Assembly (NCBI GenBank): GCA_945910005.1
Contig: OX246747.1
Coordinates: forward strand, 16,500,746 to 16,564,745
Length of the DNA: 64,000 nt
DNA from: Isoperla grammatica
Lineage: Eukaryota; Arthropoda; Insecta; Plecoptera; Perlodidae
Reading direction: 5' to 3'
This document shows positions 11,583 through 21,824 of this stretch, one piece after another. Positions within the stretch are counted from its first letter, which is position 1. Each line of letters begins with the position of its first letter. The notes under the pieces are model-generated. The model made no database searches. It had not been told where the DNA came from and worked only from the letters and a program-made list of their open reading frames with translations. Made by a program: the position numbers and the translations under genes.

Positions 11583-12361
11583 GGACACCAGAGTTGATTA
11601 ACGAAATGCTGACCCTGCGGACACAATTTGCTGCGATTTTCACTGGCAAACGGGGGTGAATGTGGCCAAGCAAGTAGGCCATGAGACGGAATGGAAAACC
11701 ATACAAAAAAATGGTTCAAGATGACAATAAAATATAAGGCACTGAAAACCCCACGTTCTGGGTTCAGTCCAGAAGATGGCGATATAGGGCTAACCTCGTG
11801 GCCCTTTGTCGACGCTATGGATGCCATCCTTGGTGACCGCCACATTAGGAACCCACCGACCATGATCGATTCATCCATTACTTTTTCAAATATGCCCAGT
11901 GTCTCCCCTACACAATCTACCAGCTCCAGCATCTCAGCCGCATCATCACGCACTCCATCCTGTAACTAAATATCACTGCATTGCGCCGAATTAATTTTTT
12001 TGGATGATTTTTCAGGCTAATTTACCTCCACTTCTTCTGCTCGACGATTCTCTCTTTCCAAATCCACTTACGTACCCTTCACATCACCCACTCTACTTCA
12101 TACAACAACACAAAACAGCAATAGTACTCAAGAGGGGCAACAGTTGCAATCACGAAAATGATTCGCAAAAAAAAAAGAGACCACTGAAGACCCATTCCTT
12201 GTCTTATTAGAAGAGCGACGTCTAGCTTTTATAGAGAGGGAAGAGGAGAAGTCAAGGTTGGTGCTGGAACTGGCAGCTCGAGAGAAAGAAAGGGAGTCAA
12301 AGGAAGCCTTCCAAATGGCAATGTTGGACATGACGTCTAAGTTTTTTAAAAACAAATTTCC
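11583..12361 (+). pseudogene. Myb/SANT (trihelix)-like DNA-binding protein, broken
   Basis: After an acceptor (TTTTTTTGCAG) the frame reads TPELINEMLTLRTQF, the first helix of a trihelix Myb/SANT domain. It shifts frame to VAKQVGHETEWKT and again to KKWFKMTIKYKALK, then WPFVDAMDAILGDRH and NPPTMIDS. These are the second and third helices and the WxxFDxMDxILG tail usual in Harbinger-associated and zeste-like proteins. A second exon after TTTTTCAG at 12,014 ends in a coiled coil (LLEERRLAFIEREEEK; LAAREKERESKEAF). Such proteins bind DNA in the nucleus, often as partners of Harbinger transposases. Two or more frameshifts make it a pseudogene. Confidence 0.65.
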
Positions 12362-12997
12362 CATAACATTTTTTTTTATTATTATTTTAATACAATATTA
12401 CAGTAGAAATTATAGTGGGTGTACAGTTACAGGATCAGTTACGATTGACGGCAACTTGGACTGAACGTCAACGTGAACTGGACGCAAAAAGTTTAATCAT
12501 AGCAAACACATGTAAGCATTTATGATTGACGGGATGTGAATGAAAACGGTAAACGAAACCGTCAATGGAATTTCTAACTAGAACTTGCTGTTTAAAACTT
12601 GCTGCTGGCTTAGGCCTACGGTAAGCTGTTCATTAGGGACCTAGAAATACTTCGAAAACTTGCTGCTGGCTTAGGCCTACAGTAAGCCTTGACTGTTCTA
12701 TCAGATGCCTAGGTTAGGCCTAGACTGTTCCATCAGATGTATAGGCCTAAGCTAAGCCTACCGTAGATCCTAGTCTGTGGTCTAGTTTCTTTAGTTCCTC
12801 TGATTTATTAAATTACGCAATGCATTGTGTTATAATTGACGGCCTAGAGAGCCTAGGTCTATCGGCTAGGCCTAGGGGACACTTACTTTTATTGGTCTCA
12901 TAATATGGAAGATTTAGTACTGAATTTAAGTCTACGTAGACATAAATGTGCTTGTATGGTTTGCATAGGGTCCCTACTAAAATTTTGTTGCCAATTA
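12362..12997. other. TAGGCC-rich non-coding stretch
   Basis: A unit AACTTGCTGCTGGCTTAGG is present twice (about 12,597 and 12,657), with many TAGGCCTA words. No gene is seen. Confidence 0.6.
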
Positions 12998-13455
12998 TTG
13001 ATAGATAGATATTTTGCCTTAACGTCTCATATTTTTGCAACGAGGCTAATCGAGACAATGAGTGGGTGATATATGAAGATGAACTAGGGGGGTGTTTGAG
13101 GAAAGGGTCAAGTAGGAGGGCGGGGAAGAAAAGGGAAGGGGAGGAAATGGGAGTGGGGAGGATGTGGACTGCATTTCGTCTGACTTCTCCTCCTCGACCA
13201 GTCCGGCAAGGGTGGCCCTACCAGAAGCATACGCTTCCGCCGGCATAGCTCTCGGGATCAACAAATTGATATTTGGGCTTAACGTCTCATATTTTTGCAA
13301 CGAGGCTAATCGAGACAATGAGTGAGTGATATATGAAGATGAACTAGGGGAGTGTTTGGAGGAAAGGGTCAAGTAGGAGGGTGGGGAAGAAAAGGGAAGG
13401 GGGAGGAAAAGAGAGTGGGGAGGATGTGGACTACATTTCGTCTGACTTCTCCTCA
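12998..13455 (-). mobile_element. Two SINE-like composite repeats in tandem
   Basis: Minus-oriented copies at about 12,998-13,264 and 13,265-13,455 share the TTAACGTCTCATATTTTTGC end. The second lacks the head and stops inside the CTGACTTCTCCTC module, immediately before a Myb/SANT exon. Confidence 0.7.
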
Positions 13456-13494
13456 CATTATTCAAAGTCTAAAGTACCCCTAAGTCTTTTTCAG

Positions 13495-13708
13495 AGTATT
13501 GAATATCACAGGGAAGAGAGCTTGCAAGACTTCGGCTTCTCAATATAATATTTTGTTAAATTTTATGAAAGAACACAAACAATTTGCTAACGTTAGGTTT
13601 ATAGGGATAATGGGAAGGAGGCGTCAAGCAGAACTGTGGGAGATCCTTGGTAACTTTTTAAATGGGGATCCAAGTGGCCCCGAAAAATCTTCAGCTTCTT
13701 GGCAAAAG
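13495..13708 (+). pseudogene. Myb/SANT-like exon (zeste-type), isolated
   Basis: The exon is bordered by TCTTTTTCAG at 13,494 and AAAG|GTAAAA at 13,709. It encodes KTSASQYNILLNFMKEH, NVRFIGIMGRRRQAE, LWEILGNFLNGDPSG and SSASWQKV, a Myb/SANT-like domain of the zeste/Harbinger-associated type. The open frame has no ATG of its own before the acceptor, so it would be an internal exon. It is a different gene from the one at 11.6 kb, because the motif spacing differs. No partner exons were found nearby. Confidence 0.6.
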
Positions 13709-13915
13709 GTAAAAATCTCTATAGTACAACTACATGGTAGTTGTGGTTGGCAAGTTTCGTCAACCGATTGTTGCAATCACACAGAGTACTTTCTTCTATT
13801 AAAATTGATATCCTGAAACATGTGGTTAATTTGGTTTCTTTAACACTACGCAGATCTAGTAATCTTCATTAAGCTATTATTTATATACCATTATGTACAA
13901 TTAGGCCTACTTATT

Positions 13916-14296
13916 GTTTGATTAATGGGGCTTAACGTCTCATATTTATGCAACGATGGCTAATCGAGACGATGAGCGGGTGATAATGAAGATGAGAAAG
14001 ATGATAATGAAGAATAAAGCCACATCCGAATCAGATCCATTCTACATCGCGTGAGTCGTCATACGGGAGTCCAGCAAGGGAGGGCAGGGCCAAGTGGGAG
14101 GAGAGATATTCAATGGGACAGTGGGGGGGGGGGAAAGGGGATTGGGGTGTGGACTGCACTTCGTCTGACTTCTCCTCCTCGACCAGTCCGGCTTGGGTGG
14201 CCCTACCAGAAGCATAAACTTCCGCCGGCATAGCTCTTGGGATCAACAAAGCACGCAAACCTGCCCACCACGATAAGGTGGCAGTCCCTGGGAAGG
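13916..14296 (-). mobile_element. SINE-like composite repeat, long form
   Basis: Minus-oriented copy with both internal modules: CATACGGGAGTCCAGCAAG, then the CTGACTTCTCC...GACCAGTCC block, then the CCACCACGATAAGGT head. The hairpin arm is mutated here (AGAAGCATAAACTTC). Confidence 0.7.
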
Positions 14297-14924
14297 AGGC
14301 CTACTTATAAGTGATGTTTACCTTAACTAGGGTTTCAAGTATAAAGTACAGTAGGCTACCTTCAAATAATTCAAACCAAATAATGAAAGAGAAATATTCT
14401 CGTCGTTTCAGCCTGGGATAGACTGGAAATGTAACATTCGAAAAACAGATTCACAAATCCGCAATCATCAAGGCGGGACGGGTGGTGGGCCATCCGCTAA
14501 ATCCCTAACCCAAATAGAAATAAATCTCCTGGCATTTTTAGGGCCCATGACCAGCAGTGGTGACGAAACGTAAATGGAAGGGGGATTTGGGCCCGAGTAT
14601 TCCATGGTAAGCCAATGTATTGTTTTACATGTTTTCGTTTCATTGTGTTTCACACTGTAGTGCATAGGAAATCCTCTCGACAGGCATTCCTAGAGGGTTG
14701 TAACCAACCACTTATATCCCACCGTGTGCTCTTGATCACAGTCTGGATTTATGCAACTCCATGATCACAGAACATTGTTATCAAGTAGTGTATAGAAAGC
14801 GGTGTTTTTAGATATTGGATTATGTTGGGAATTGTAAAGTATGGAAGGCGGTTTGGATTGGTGGTGTTTCACGACGTACTCGACAGCTGAGGTCATATGA
14901 CGTCTTCCGAATGATGTCCAACTA
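14297..14924. other. No gene recognised
   Basis: Unique-looking sequence without motif-bearing frames. A short poly-pyrimidine/GT pattern occurs but there is no convincing exon. Confidence 0.5.
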
Positions 14925-15182
14925 TATCGCGGGAGTCGTCATAAGGGGTGCCCAGCAAGGGAGGGCAGAGCCATGTGGGAGGAGAAATCTTCAGTGGGAC
15001 AGTGGGGGGGGGGAAGGGACAGGGTCTCCTTTCGTCGCCTCTTACGACTAGCAGAGTGACTCTGGGCTTATTCTACCCCAAGCTCCGCCGGGCTGGGTTT
15101 GACCGCGCCCAATCTGGCTGGGGGTCAACCCGGGCCCAGACGGGTCTCCTTTTGTCGCCTGTTACGACTGGCAGAGTCACCC
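14925..15182 (-). mobile_element. SINE-like repeat fragments
   Basis: The GGGAGTCGTCAT and CCAGCAAGGGAGGGCAG module is followed by two copies of CTCCTTT.GTCGCC..TTACGAC, the variant ending seen also at 11.0 kb. The head is missing. Confidence 0.55.
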
Positions 15183-15269
15183 TCTGTATGAAGTTTGGGT
15201 TGCTAGGATATGAGATGGATTAGGAGGGGTTTTTTGATGAGGTGGTAGAGGTGCTGAGTTTTCGTGAAT

Positions 15270-15515
15270 TGTGTATTACTAACAGTATATTAAAACTATA
15301 AGTTATTAACAATAGAACTTCTATTATTTCTACTAGGAGTAGTTTAACGATTCGCATTTCGTGCGTGCATACAACAATTGACATCGTGCACTACTCCACG
15401 TTCACGAATCAGAAGTAGCGGCATTTTCAGGTATTTATAAATTCCTCACTTCTGTCTGTATACTTTGTTTCCTCACCTGTCATATGTTACTGAGGAAAGG
15501 GTGAGAAACGTAACA
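15270..15515 (+). mobile_element. Probable LTR (3' part) of a retrotransposon
   Basis: The sequence ending GAAACGTAACA lies one base before a primer-binding-like TGGCGCCCAACGTG at 15,517. A TATA-like GTATTTATAAA is at about 15,430, and TGTATTAC near 15,271 could be the TG start. No second LTR was found, so borders are approximate. Confidence 0.45.
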
Positions 15516-15516
15516 T

Positions 15517-15867
15517 TGGCGCCCAACGTGATTGTGGTCCGAGTATACCTCACGGCATTGCCCCGGGACCGAAAAGTATTTGGTAGTTTTTCAAAAGCAC
15601 TGGTTGGTTGTCATCCTTCAGGACAAACCAGGCACAATGAGTGAAAGTTTCCATGCATTGCTGGCAGCGGTGGAATCCGTGATCCAGCAGAGACAACAGA
15701 ACCGCGTAGTTGACGAGGCTACTTACAATATGGGCCAACACATATTGGCAATTTTCAAAGTGGAGTTGCGCGAAATAAGCACAACATTAGATGGTTTGCG
15801 GAACGAGCTTCACGAGATCCGTACGTCCGTGAATGCCCTCCAGGCGACCTCTATTGACATAACTTAA
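15517..15867 (+). pseudogene. LTR retrotransposon leader and gag-like start
   Basis: TGGCGCCCAACGTG at 15,517 matches a lysine-tRNA-type primer-binding site. An ATG at 15,637 opens MSESFHALLAAVESVI, with a heptad-like stretch (FKVELREISTTLDGL; RNELHEIRTSVNAL) to a stop at 15,867. Position and coiled-coil character suggest a gag N-terminus; the rest is missing, replaced by transposase sequence. Alternatively it is a short accessory ORF. Confidence 0.45.
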
Positions 15868-15868
15868 G

Positions 15869-16215
15869 ACAGGAGGTCGTTTGGTAACACTCCACATCGG
15901 TAACGAGAATGGATGGGTCGACATAGTAGTTGTCTGGTGTTTCGCGCCAAGAGACACCGGCGACTACCACGACGAAATGAACGGTCTCCAGTTTCGGGAG
16001 CGTCCTTCCAAAGTCCTACCAAAGTTGGACCACGGTGCCGTTTTGGTAATGGCCAATGCTCCTTACCATTAGGTTAAAAGGGAGAAGATTCCAACGACCG
16101 CCTGGCGAAAAGATGAAATACTAGAATGGCTGACAAGCAAAGAATTACATTTCGAACCGGACATGGTCAAAGCAGAACTGTTAGCTATTGTCGCCCAAGT
16201 CAAACACACACCCAC
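15869..16215 (+). pseudogene. IS630/Tc1-like (DDE_3) transposase fragment with lost Asp
   Basis: LHIGNENGWVD, TGDYHDEMNGLQF and VLPKLDHGAVLVMANAPYH match the block around the second catalytic residue of IS630-like transposases. That site normally reads MDNAPYHS. Here the Asp is Ala, and the Ser codon after PYH is a stop. The frame continues after the stop as KIPTTAWRKDEILEWL and DMVKAELLAIVAQVKH, the following helices of the same domain. The last catalytic Glu is not present. Inferred: a dead insertion within the LTR element. Confidence 0.7.
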
Positions 16216-16257
16216 GACATTACTTTTCATTACATAACCTGTCGTATTGGTTCATCG

Positions 16258-16990
16258 AAACGAAAGGGCAAGGATTGTCCAGTGAGGACTTTCTAGAAAT
16301 TTGTGCGCAACATATTGACCACGATCCGTGTGTTGATGCTGAAAAGGAAACGCGTCTTCAAAGTAGCTCGTCTTTGCGGCATCGTTTGCGTTTTGGACGC
16401 ATCACGGCTTCAAAACTCTACGAAGCTTCACGCTTCAAAACAATCGATGGTTCTCTTGTGGAGTTGATTTTTGGAGCTAACGTTGTAGACACTCCATTGA
16501 TGAAAAGAGGTAGGGTCTTGGAACCACAAGTAATTAAAGTCGTCAAGAAAACTACAGGTAAAACTTTCCAGAACGCTGGCCTAATTCAAGTGGCAGCTCC
16601 CCAGTGATTGTGCTTCTCCAGATGCAATCGGTGAAGAGCATGTTATCGAGGTGAAATGTCCGTCTACCAACTCTGCTATAAGTAGCTATGTCTCGGTAGA
16701 TGGCAAATTAACCCTTTAAGTGCCCTGCATTGATATTTGGGCTAAACGTCTTATATTTTTGCAACTTGGCTAATCAAGACGATGAGTGGGTGATAATGAA
16801 GATGAAATTGAGAGGTCTTTGAAGGAAAGGGGAAAGGGGAGTGAAAGAGATTGGGGTGTGGACTGCACTTCGTCTGACTTCTCCTCCTCGACCAGTCCGG
16901 CTAGGGTGGCCCTACCAGTAATTACAGATGTACATCAATGGGAAAAAGAAGGGATTTTTTTGCGTTGCACACCCAGACTTTGAGTCGCTC
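16258..16990 (+). pseudogene. YqaJ-like nuclease domain, split by a SINE
   Basis: The frame to 16,606 includes SSSLRHRLRFGRITASKL, VDTPLMKRGRVLEP and VKKTTGKTFQNAGL. After a frameshift it continues CASPDAIGEEHVIEVKCP, with Asp and Glu-x-Lys spaced as in YqaJ (lambda-exonuclease-like) nucleases. An inserted SINE at 16,729-16,918 interrupts it, and the domain resumes as QMYINGKKKGFFCVAH. In invertebrate repeats YqaJ genes often accompany DNA transposons. Two breaks make it inactive. The identification is good because the catalytic block and flanking motifs are in order. Confidence 0.75.
16729..16918 (-). mobile_element. SINE-like composite repeat inside the YqaJ gene
   Basis: Minus-oriented copy ending at CCCTACCAG. 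It carries the shared TTAACGTCT end and GACTTCTCCTCC module but not the head. YqaJ coding lies on both sides. Confidence 0.7.
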
Positions 16991-17288
16991 ATGTTGGGCA
17001 TATGCCACACATTTTTCGTTTTGGGAAAGAACGGTTCAGGGCTGGAACGACGACAGATTCCAAAAAAATTTAGACTAGACCGAGCAACGTTTTAAAATCT
17101 TTGTGACCTGTTGAGGCCATATCTTTATAAACAAGACACAAAATTGAGACTTGCTATTACCGTTGAAAAGTGGGTAGCTATTCATAAATCATAAGCACAA
17201 ATCATATGCTCTAATATTCATGCAACGTAAATGTTAGATTCAACATTTGCTGTTTATGTGTAGGAAATATCTCCGGCGTTGCGATTCT
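16991..17288. other. No gene recognised; leads into exon-like array
   Basis: AT-rich sequence without a family motif. No start exon for the downstream array could be seen. Confidence 0.5.
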
Positions 17289-17310
17289 CATTTTGTATGA
17301 CGTGTTTCAG

Positions 17311-17394
17311 GCACCCATAAAGAAGAGTAAAAAACTGAAAAAGGGGCAGACAGGTGCCGCAAATGTCGACTCAACAAACACATCTTTGTATGAG
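17311..17394 (+). CDS. Exon-like module A1 (84 bp)
   Basis: Between TGTTTCAG and GAG|GTTTGT. It encodes 28 residues beginning APIKKSKKLKKGQTG and ending NTSLYE in phase 0. It is the most divergent type-A module. Confidence 0.45.
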
Positions 17395-17565
17395 GTTTGT
17401 ATGAATTTGTTGATACTATATCCATACAAACAGTGTTGGCTTGATATTAATAACAAAATATTCCAAATAATTTTCCATATGGTATCGATGTACAAGTGCT
17501 GACCATGTTTAAATGAGCTAGTGTACCTTGGTGTTGCAGTTCTTATTTTGTACGACGTTTTTCAG

Positions 17566-17663
17566 GACTCTCTAACAACGACACCTAAGAGAAAAAAAAT
17601 GAAGACTATGAAGGAAGTTGACAGCATCCCCCCCCCCCCCCCCCCCCCCAAAATTGGAATAAG
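17566..17663 (+). pseudogene. Exon-like module B1, broken by a C-run
   Basis: Same borders as the other modules. It starts DSLTTTPKRKKMKT and reaches KEVDS, where a run of about 22 C replaces the CACC region of B2 and B3. Length is 98 bp, so the frame is lost. Confidence 0.45.
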
Positions 17664-17904
17664 GTTTGTTTGAATTTGTTGATACTATATCCATGTAAAC
17701 GGGGTTGGCTTGATATTAATAACAAAATATTCCAAAAAAATTTCAGTATTGTTGCGAGGTACAAGTGCTGCTTCTTGCTCATAACGTGTTGATTTATACA
17801 TGCTTCCCTAATAGTGCACATTGAATGACTTGTTTATCGTTTGTATTTTATGAGTCAGTTTTATCTGTGGTGTTGCAATTCTTATTTTGTATGACGTGTT
17901 TCAG

Positions 17905-17988
17905 GAGCCAACAAACACGACAAAGGGCCCCAAAAAGGGGCAGACAGGTGTCGAAAATGTCAACTCCACAAACACATCATTGGATAAG
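17905..17988 (+). CDS. Exon-like module A2 (84 bp)
   Basis: It encodes 28 residues, EPTNTTKGPKKGQTG to STNTSLDK. It is almost identical to A4, 899 bp downstream. Confidence 0.5.
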
Positions 17989-18221
17989 GTTTGTATGAAT
18001 TTGTTGATACCACATCCATGTAAACGGGGTTGGCGTGATATTAATAACAAAATATTTCCAATAATTTTCAGTATCGTTGCGATGTACAAAAGCTGCTTCT
18101 TGCTCATAACGTGTTGATTTAAACATGCTTCCTTAATCGTGCACATTGAATGACGTGTTTATCGTTTGTATTTAATGAGTTGGTTGGTGTTGCAATTCTT
18201 ATTTTCTATGACGTGTTTCAG

Positions 18222-18307
18222 GAGCCTACAAACAAGACAAAAGACCCAAAAAGGGGCAGAATCACATGGACATTGACAACTCCTCCACGGACACACCTTT
18301 ACACGAG
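18222..18307 (+). pseudogene. Exon-like module A3, frameshifted (86 bp)
   Basis: It starts EPTNKTKDPK and, one base out of frame, ends MDIDNSSTDTPLHE. One base has been lost relative to A5 and A6 (87 bp). Confidence 0.45.
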
Positions 18308-18477
18308 GTTTGTTTAAATTTACTTATACCACATCCATGTAACGGGGTTGGCTTGATATTAATAACAAAATATTCCAAATGATTTTCCATATGGTATCGA
18401 TGTACAAGTGCTGACCATGTTTAAATGAACTAGTGAACCTTGGTGTTGCAGTTCTTATTTTGTATGACGTTTTTCAG

Positions 18478-18562
18478 GACTCTCTATTTAAGACACCAAA
18501 GAGAAAAAAATAAGAAGACTAAGAAGGATGTTGACAGCACCCCACACCAAAATTTGAATGAG
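18478..18562 (+). pseudogene. Exon-like module B2, frameshifted (85 bp)
   Basis: DSLFKTPKRKK, then a one-base gain in an A-run, then TKKDVDSTPHQNLNE. Borders are intact. Confidence 0.45.
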
Positions 18563-18803
18563 GTTTGTTTAAGTTTGTTGATACTATATCCATGTAAACG
18601 GGGTTGGCTTAATATTAATAACAAAATATTCCAAATAATTTTCAGTATCGTTGCGATGTACAAGTGCTGCTTCTTGCTCATAACGTGTTGATTTAAACAT
18701 GCTTCCCTAATCGTGCACATTGAATGACGTGTTTATCGTTTGTATTTTATGAGTCGGTTTTATCTGTGGTGTTGCAATTCTTATTTTGTATGACGTGTTT
18801 CAG

Positions 18804-18887
18804 GAGCCAACAAACACGACAAAGGGCCCCAAAAAGGGGCAGACAGGTGTCGAAAATGTCAACTCCACGAAAACATCATTGGATAAG
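18804..18887 (+). CDS. Exon-like module A4 (84 bp)
   Basis: It differs from A2 by a single base, which changes one residue near the end (NSTKTSLDK). Confidence 0.5.
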
Positions 18888-19128
18888 GTTTGTATGAATT
18901 TGTTGATACCACATCCATGTAAACGGGGTTGGCGTGATATTAATAACAAAATATTCCAAAAAATTTTCAGTATCGTTGCGATGTACAAGTGCTGCACCTT
19001 GCTCAAAATGTGTTGATTTAAACATGCCTCCCTAATCGTGCACATTGAATGACTTGTTTATCGTTTGTATTTTATGAATCGGTTTTATCTGTGGTGTTGC
19101 AATTCATATTTTGTATGACGTGTTTCAG

Positions 19129-19215
19129 GAGCCAACAAACAAGACAAAAGACCCAAGAAAGAGGCAGAAAAACATGGAGATTGAAAACTCAACCACGGAC
19201 ACATCTTTGGACGAG
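19129..19215 (+). CDS. Exon-like module A5 (87 bp)
   Basis: 29 residues, EPTNKTKDPRKRQKN to STTDTSLDE, phase 0. Confidence 0.5.
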
Positions 19216-19386
19216 GTTTGTTTAAATTTACTTATACCATATCCATGTAAACGGGGTTGGCATGATATTAATAACAAAATATTCCAAATAATTTTCCATG
19301 TGGTATCGATGTACAAGTGCTGACCATGTTTAAATGAGCTAGTGTACCTTGGTGTTGCAGTTCTTATTTTGTATGACGTTTTTCAG

Positions 19387-19470
19387 GATTCTCTAACTAA
19401 GACACCAAAACAAAAAAAACTGAAGAAAAAGAAGGCTGTTGACAGCACCCCACACCAATCGAGGAATAAG
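19387..19470 (+). CDS. Exon-like module B3 (84 bp), intact
   Basis: 28 residues, DSLTKTPKQKKLKKKK then VDSTPHQSRNK. It is the only type-B module with an open frame. Confidence 0.5.
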
Positions 19471-19709
19471 GTTCGTATGAATTTGTTGATACTATATCCA
19501 TGTAACGGGGTTGGCTTGATATTAATAACAAAATCTTCTAAATAATTTTCAGTATCGATGCGATGTACAAGTGCTGCTTCTTGCTCATAACGTGTTGATT
19601 TAAACATGCTTCCCTAATCGTGCACATTGAATGACTTGTTTATCGTTTGTATTTTTGAGTCGGTTATATCTGTGGTGTTGCAATTCTTATGTTGTATGAT
19701 GTGTTTCAG

Positions 19710-19796
19710 GAGCCTACAAAGAAGACAAAGGCCCCGAAAAAGGGGCAGACCAACATGGATATTGACAACTCCTCCACGGACACATCTTTGGACGAG
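19710..19796 (+). CDS. Exon-like module A6 (87 bp)
   Basis: 29 residues, EPTKKTKAPKKGQTN then MDIDNSSTDTSLDE. It is the last module. The next acceptor with the same TTTCAG|GA form is at 20,811. Confidence 0.5.
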
Positions 19797-19995
19797 GTTT
19801 GTTTAAATTTCTTTATACCATAACCATGTAAACGGGCTTGGCTTGATATTAAAAATTAAATATTCCAAATTATTTTCAGTACAGTTGCAAAGTACAAGTG
19901 CTGCTTCTTGCTCAAACGTGTCGATTGAAACATGCTGCCCTATTCGTGCACACTTATTTACGTGTTCCACCTTCAAAAATCTATAAAGCTTGCAG

Positions 19996-20500
19996 CCTCG
20001 TCTAACTATTGTCCACTACTAATGGCTTATTTAAGCCACTGTTGGTGTTAAATGTTGTTAATAGGGTAGCGAATCATGGTTTTCTACGATTTTCAAATCT
20101 AGACGATCAAAATGATATGCGAACGACCCGTGTACGATAAGTAGAAGTGTAATTTTCTAGCGAAAGGTCACGCACGTGTGAGTGGGAGGAAACGTACTGG
20201 GCCGCGGAATCAAAACTTCCCAAGCGAGCAAATGACTTGATGTATCATATCTAATGGAACAAGTGTACCCTAAAGAGTAAATAAGCAATCACCCATGTAG
20301 TTTTATGTTCTTATCTCAACCAAGGCTAATGCGAATGAATACAATCACCAAATTTTCTCTTTCGAAGCCACCCGAGCGAAATGTTAGCCCATTGTATTAA
20401 TTTTTGCTATAAATACCCATTCACCCAGTACTGTCTTATCATCTTATGCCTATTACATAGCCTTTTATCTATTTATTTGGTCAATCACCCTAAACACTCA
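19996..20500. repeat. R480 repeat, copy 1
   Basis: It begins CTCGTCTAACTATTGTCC, includes ATGCGAACGACYCGTGTA and AATGACTTGATGTATCAT, and ends near CACTTGTAG. Four related copies lie between 20.0 and 23.3 kb, all in the same orientation. Confidence 0.75.
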
Positions 20501-20562
20501 CTTGTAGTTTAGCATAAGGAGTACATTTTTTCAATTTCGGTTTAGGCCTAGACGAACGTCGG

Positions 20563-20790
20563 CTCGTCTAACTATTGTCCACTACTTAACGTTTCGTTTT
20601 TATGTCTGTGTGTGTTAAATGTTGTGACTAGGGTAGCCAAACATGGATTTTTAGGAGTTTTAGATCTAGACGATCAAATTGGTATGCGAACGACTCGTGT
20701 ATGTTAACTACAAGTGTCATTTTCTTGCGAAAGGTCACGCATGTGTGGTTTTGAGGGAACTAAGTAAGAACCTGGGCTGCGGAATCCAAA
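20563..20790. repeat. R480 repeat, copy 2 (5' half only)
   Basis: It matches copy 1 through GGAATCCAAACTT and then diverges into AATGTTTCAG, the acceptor of the zinc-finger exon. Confidence 0.75.
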
Positions 20791-20810
20791 CTTTTTGGCA
20801 AATGTTTCAG

Positions 20811-21824
20811 GAGGGGCCATTTGGTCATAGCGGAGTCGGCGGTCGTGGGGCTGACCGTCGAAACCGGGCACGGCTCTATTGTGAGCTGTGCGGTAAGGGG
20901 CCGATGACCAATCTGTTGAAACATTTGAAGACTAATGCCCACAAAATGACACACGAAGAAGCAGCTGAAATGGTGCGGGAGCACAAGAAACGATTCTTTT
21001 CCAATATGTCCCGTTTCCCACGGTTCGTTTTACAACGAGCCATGGGAAAATATTGGCAGGATAAAGAGCTTAGAGCCAATAGTAAGTTTGTCGAATTTTA
21101 ACATGAACGAGGCTGTACTTTGATGTTTGTACACAAAAAGGTTTTCATAACATACTTCTTTTTTGTTTCAGTGACCAAATTTGCTCAAAATCTGGGAAAA
21201 TATATTACTTACTCGACAGCAATTCCCCCAAATATGCTAAACAATATTGACACAGACTCTGTGTCATCGGACGATTCTCCTGACGAGAACCGTCCGGTGG
21301 CCCAGAATACCAGGGCCAGAAGTCCAGTTCAGCAGGTGGCTAGCACTAGTAAGTGCGTAGACTTGGGCCACCTTGCTGAACTGGAGAACAATGAAAGAGA
21401 GACTCAAGTGAAAAAAAGTTCAATGATTGAACACAAATTGGGAAGAATCGCACAAACAAAATCTGTTAAGACGACCCTGGCGGATAGCGGCCTGGACGCA
21501 AAAATTGATGATCGGGTCGCTATCTTTGCCCAATTCCGCAAAACAATTCGGGCCGTAACAAGTACTCTACGAGCCGCCAACAACTACTGGTACGTGTATG
21601 GGTAATACGAGACCATTCATGTTAATTGTTCATAACTTCATTTAATAACAAGTATTATTTTCCACAGCGCTTACGTGGCCAAAATAATGTTTGCTTGCAA
21701 GCCAAAAGAGTTCCACGGCCAGGAGGGGTGGGAAGAATACCCACAGACAGCTGGGGAGTGGGTGGACCTGTTCCACAAAGATGACGGGCCCGCGGAATAT
21801 TTCAAGAAAATCATGGATTCTGGG
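20811..21824 (+). CDS. Three-exon gene segment with a C2H2 zinc finger
   Basis: Exon 1 (20,811-21,081) follows AATGTTTCAG. It encodes a Gly/Arg-rich start and CELCGKGPMTNLLKHLKTNAH (split: CELCGK, then LLKHLKTNAH), a Cys2-His2 finger, then a basic helix-rich part. The donor AATA|GTAAGT and acceptor TTTGTTTCAG (intron 21,082-21,171) join in phase 1. Exon 2 (21,172 to about 21,610) has an acidic Ser-rich part (DTDSVSSDDSPDENR) and helices. Exon 3 (21,668-21,824), after TTTTCCACAG, encodes YVAKIMFACKPKEF and GEWVDLFHKDDGP, with a GTGAGT donor and phase-0 end. Frames stay open across all three. The protein is not recognised. A vague likeness to the N-terminal part of recombinase-like transposon proteins is not enough for a call. 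Confidence 0.6.

Larger units (their letters stand above)
17289..19880 (+). repeat. Tandem array of nine exon-like modules (three A-B-A units)
   Basis: A unit of about 300 bp recurs nine times and groups into three units of about 905 bp. Corresponding modules start 911 and 907 bp apart (first position), 912 and 909 bp apart (second) and 899 and 906 bp apart (third). In every unit a block of 84-98 bp sits between a TTTCAG acceptor and an AG|GTTYGT donor. The intervening sequence (about 171, 241 and 233-241 bp) is strongly conserved between units and shares GATATTAATAACAAAATATT. Six blocks are 84 or 87 bp with open phase-0 frames; three have lost frame. Encoded peptides are Lys-rich, then Asp/Ser/Thr-rich. 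I infer tandem duplication of symmetric cassette exons. A non-coding satellite that happens to keep these borders is the alternative. Confidence 0.7.
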
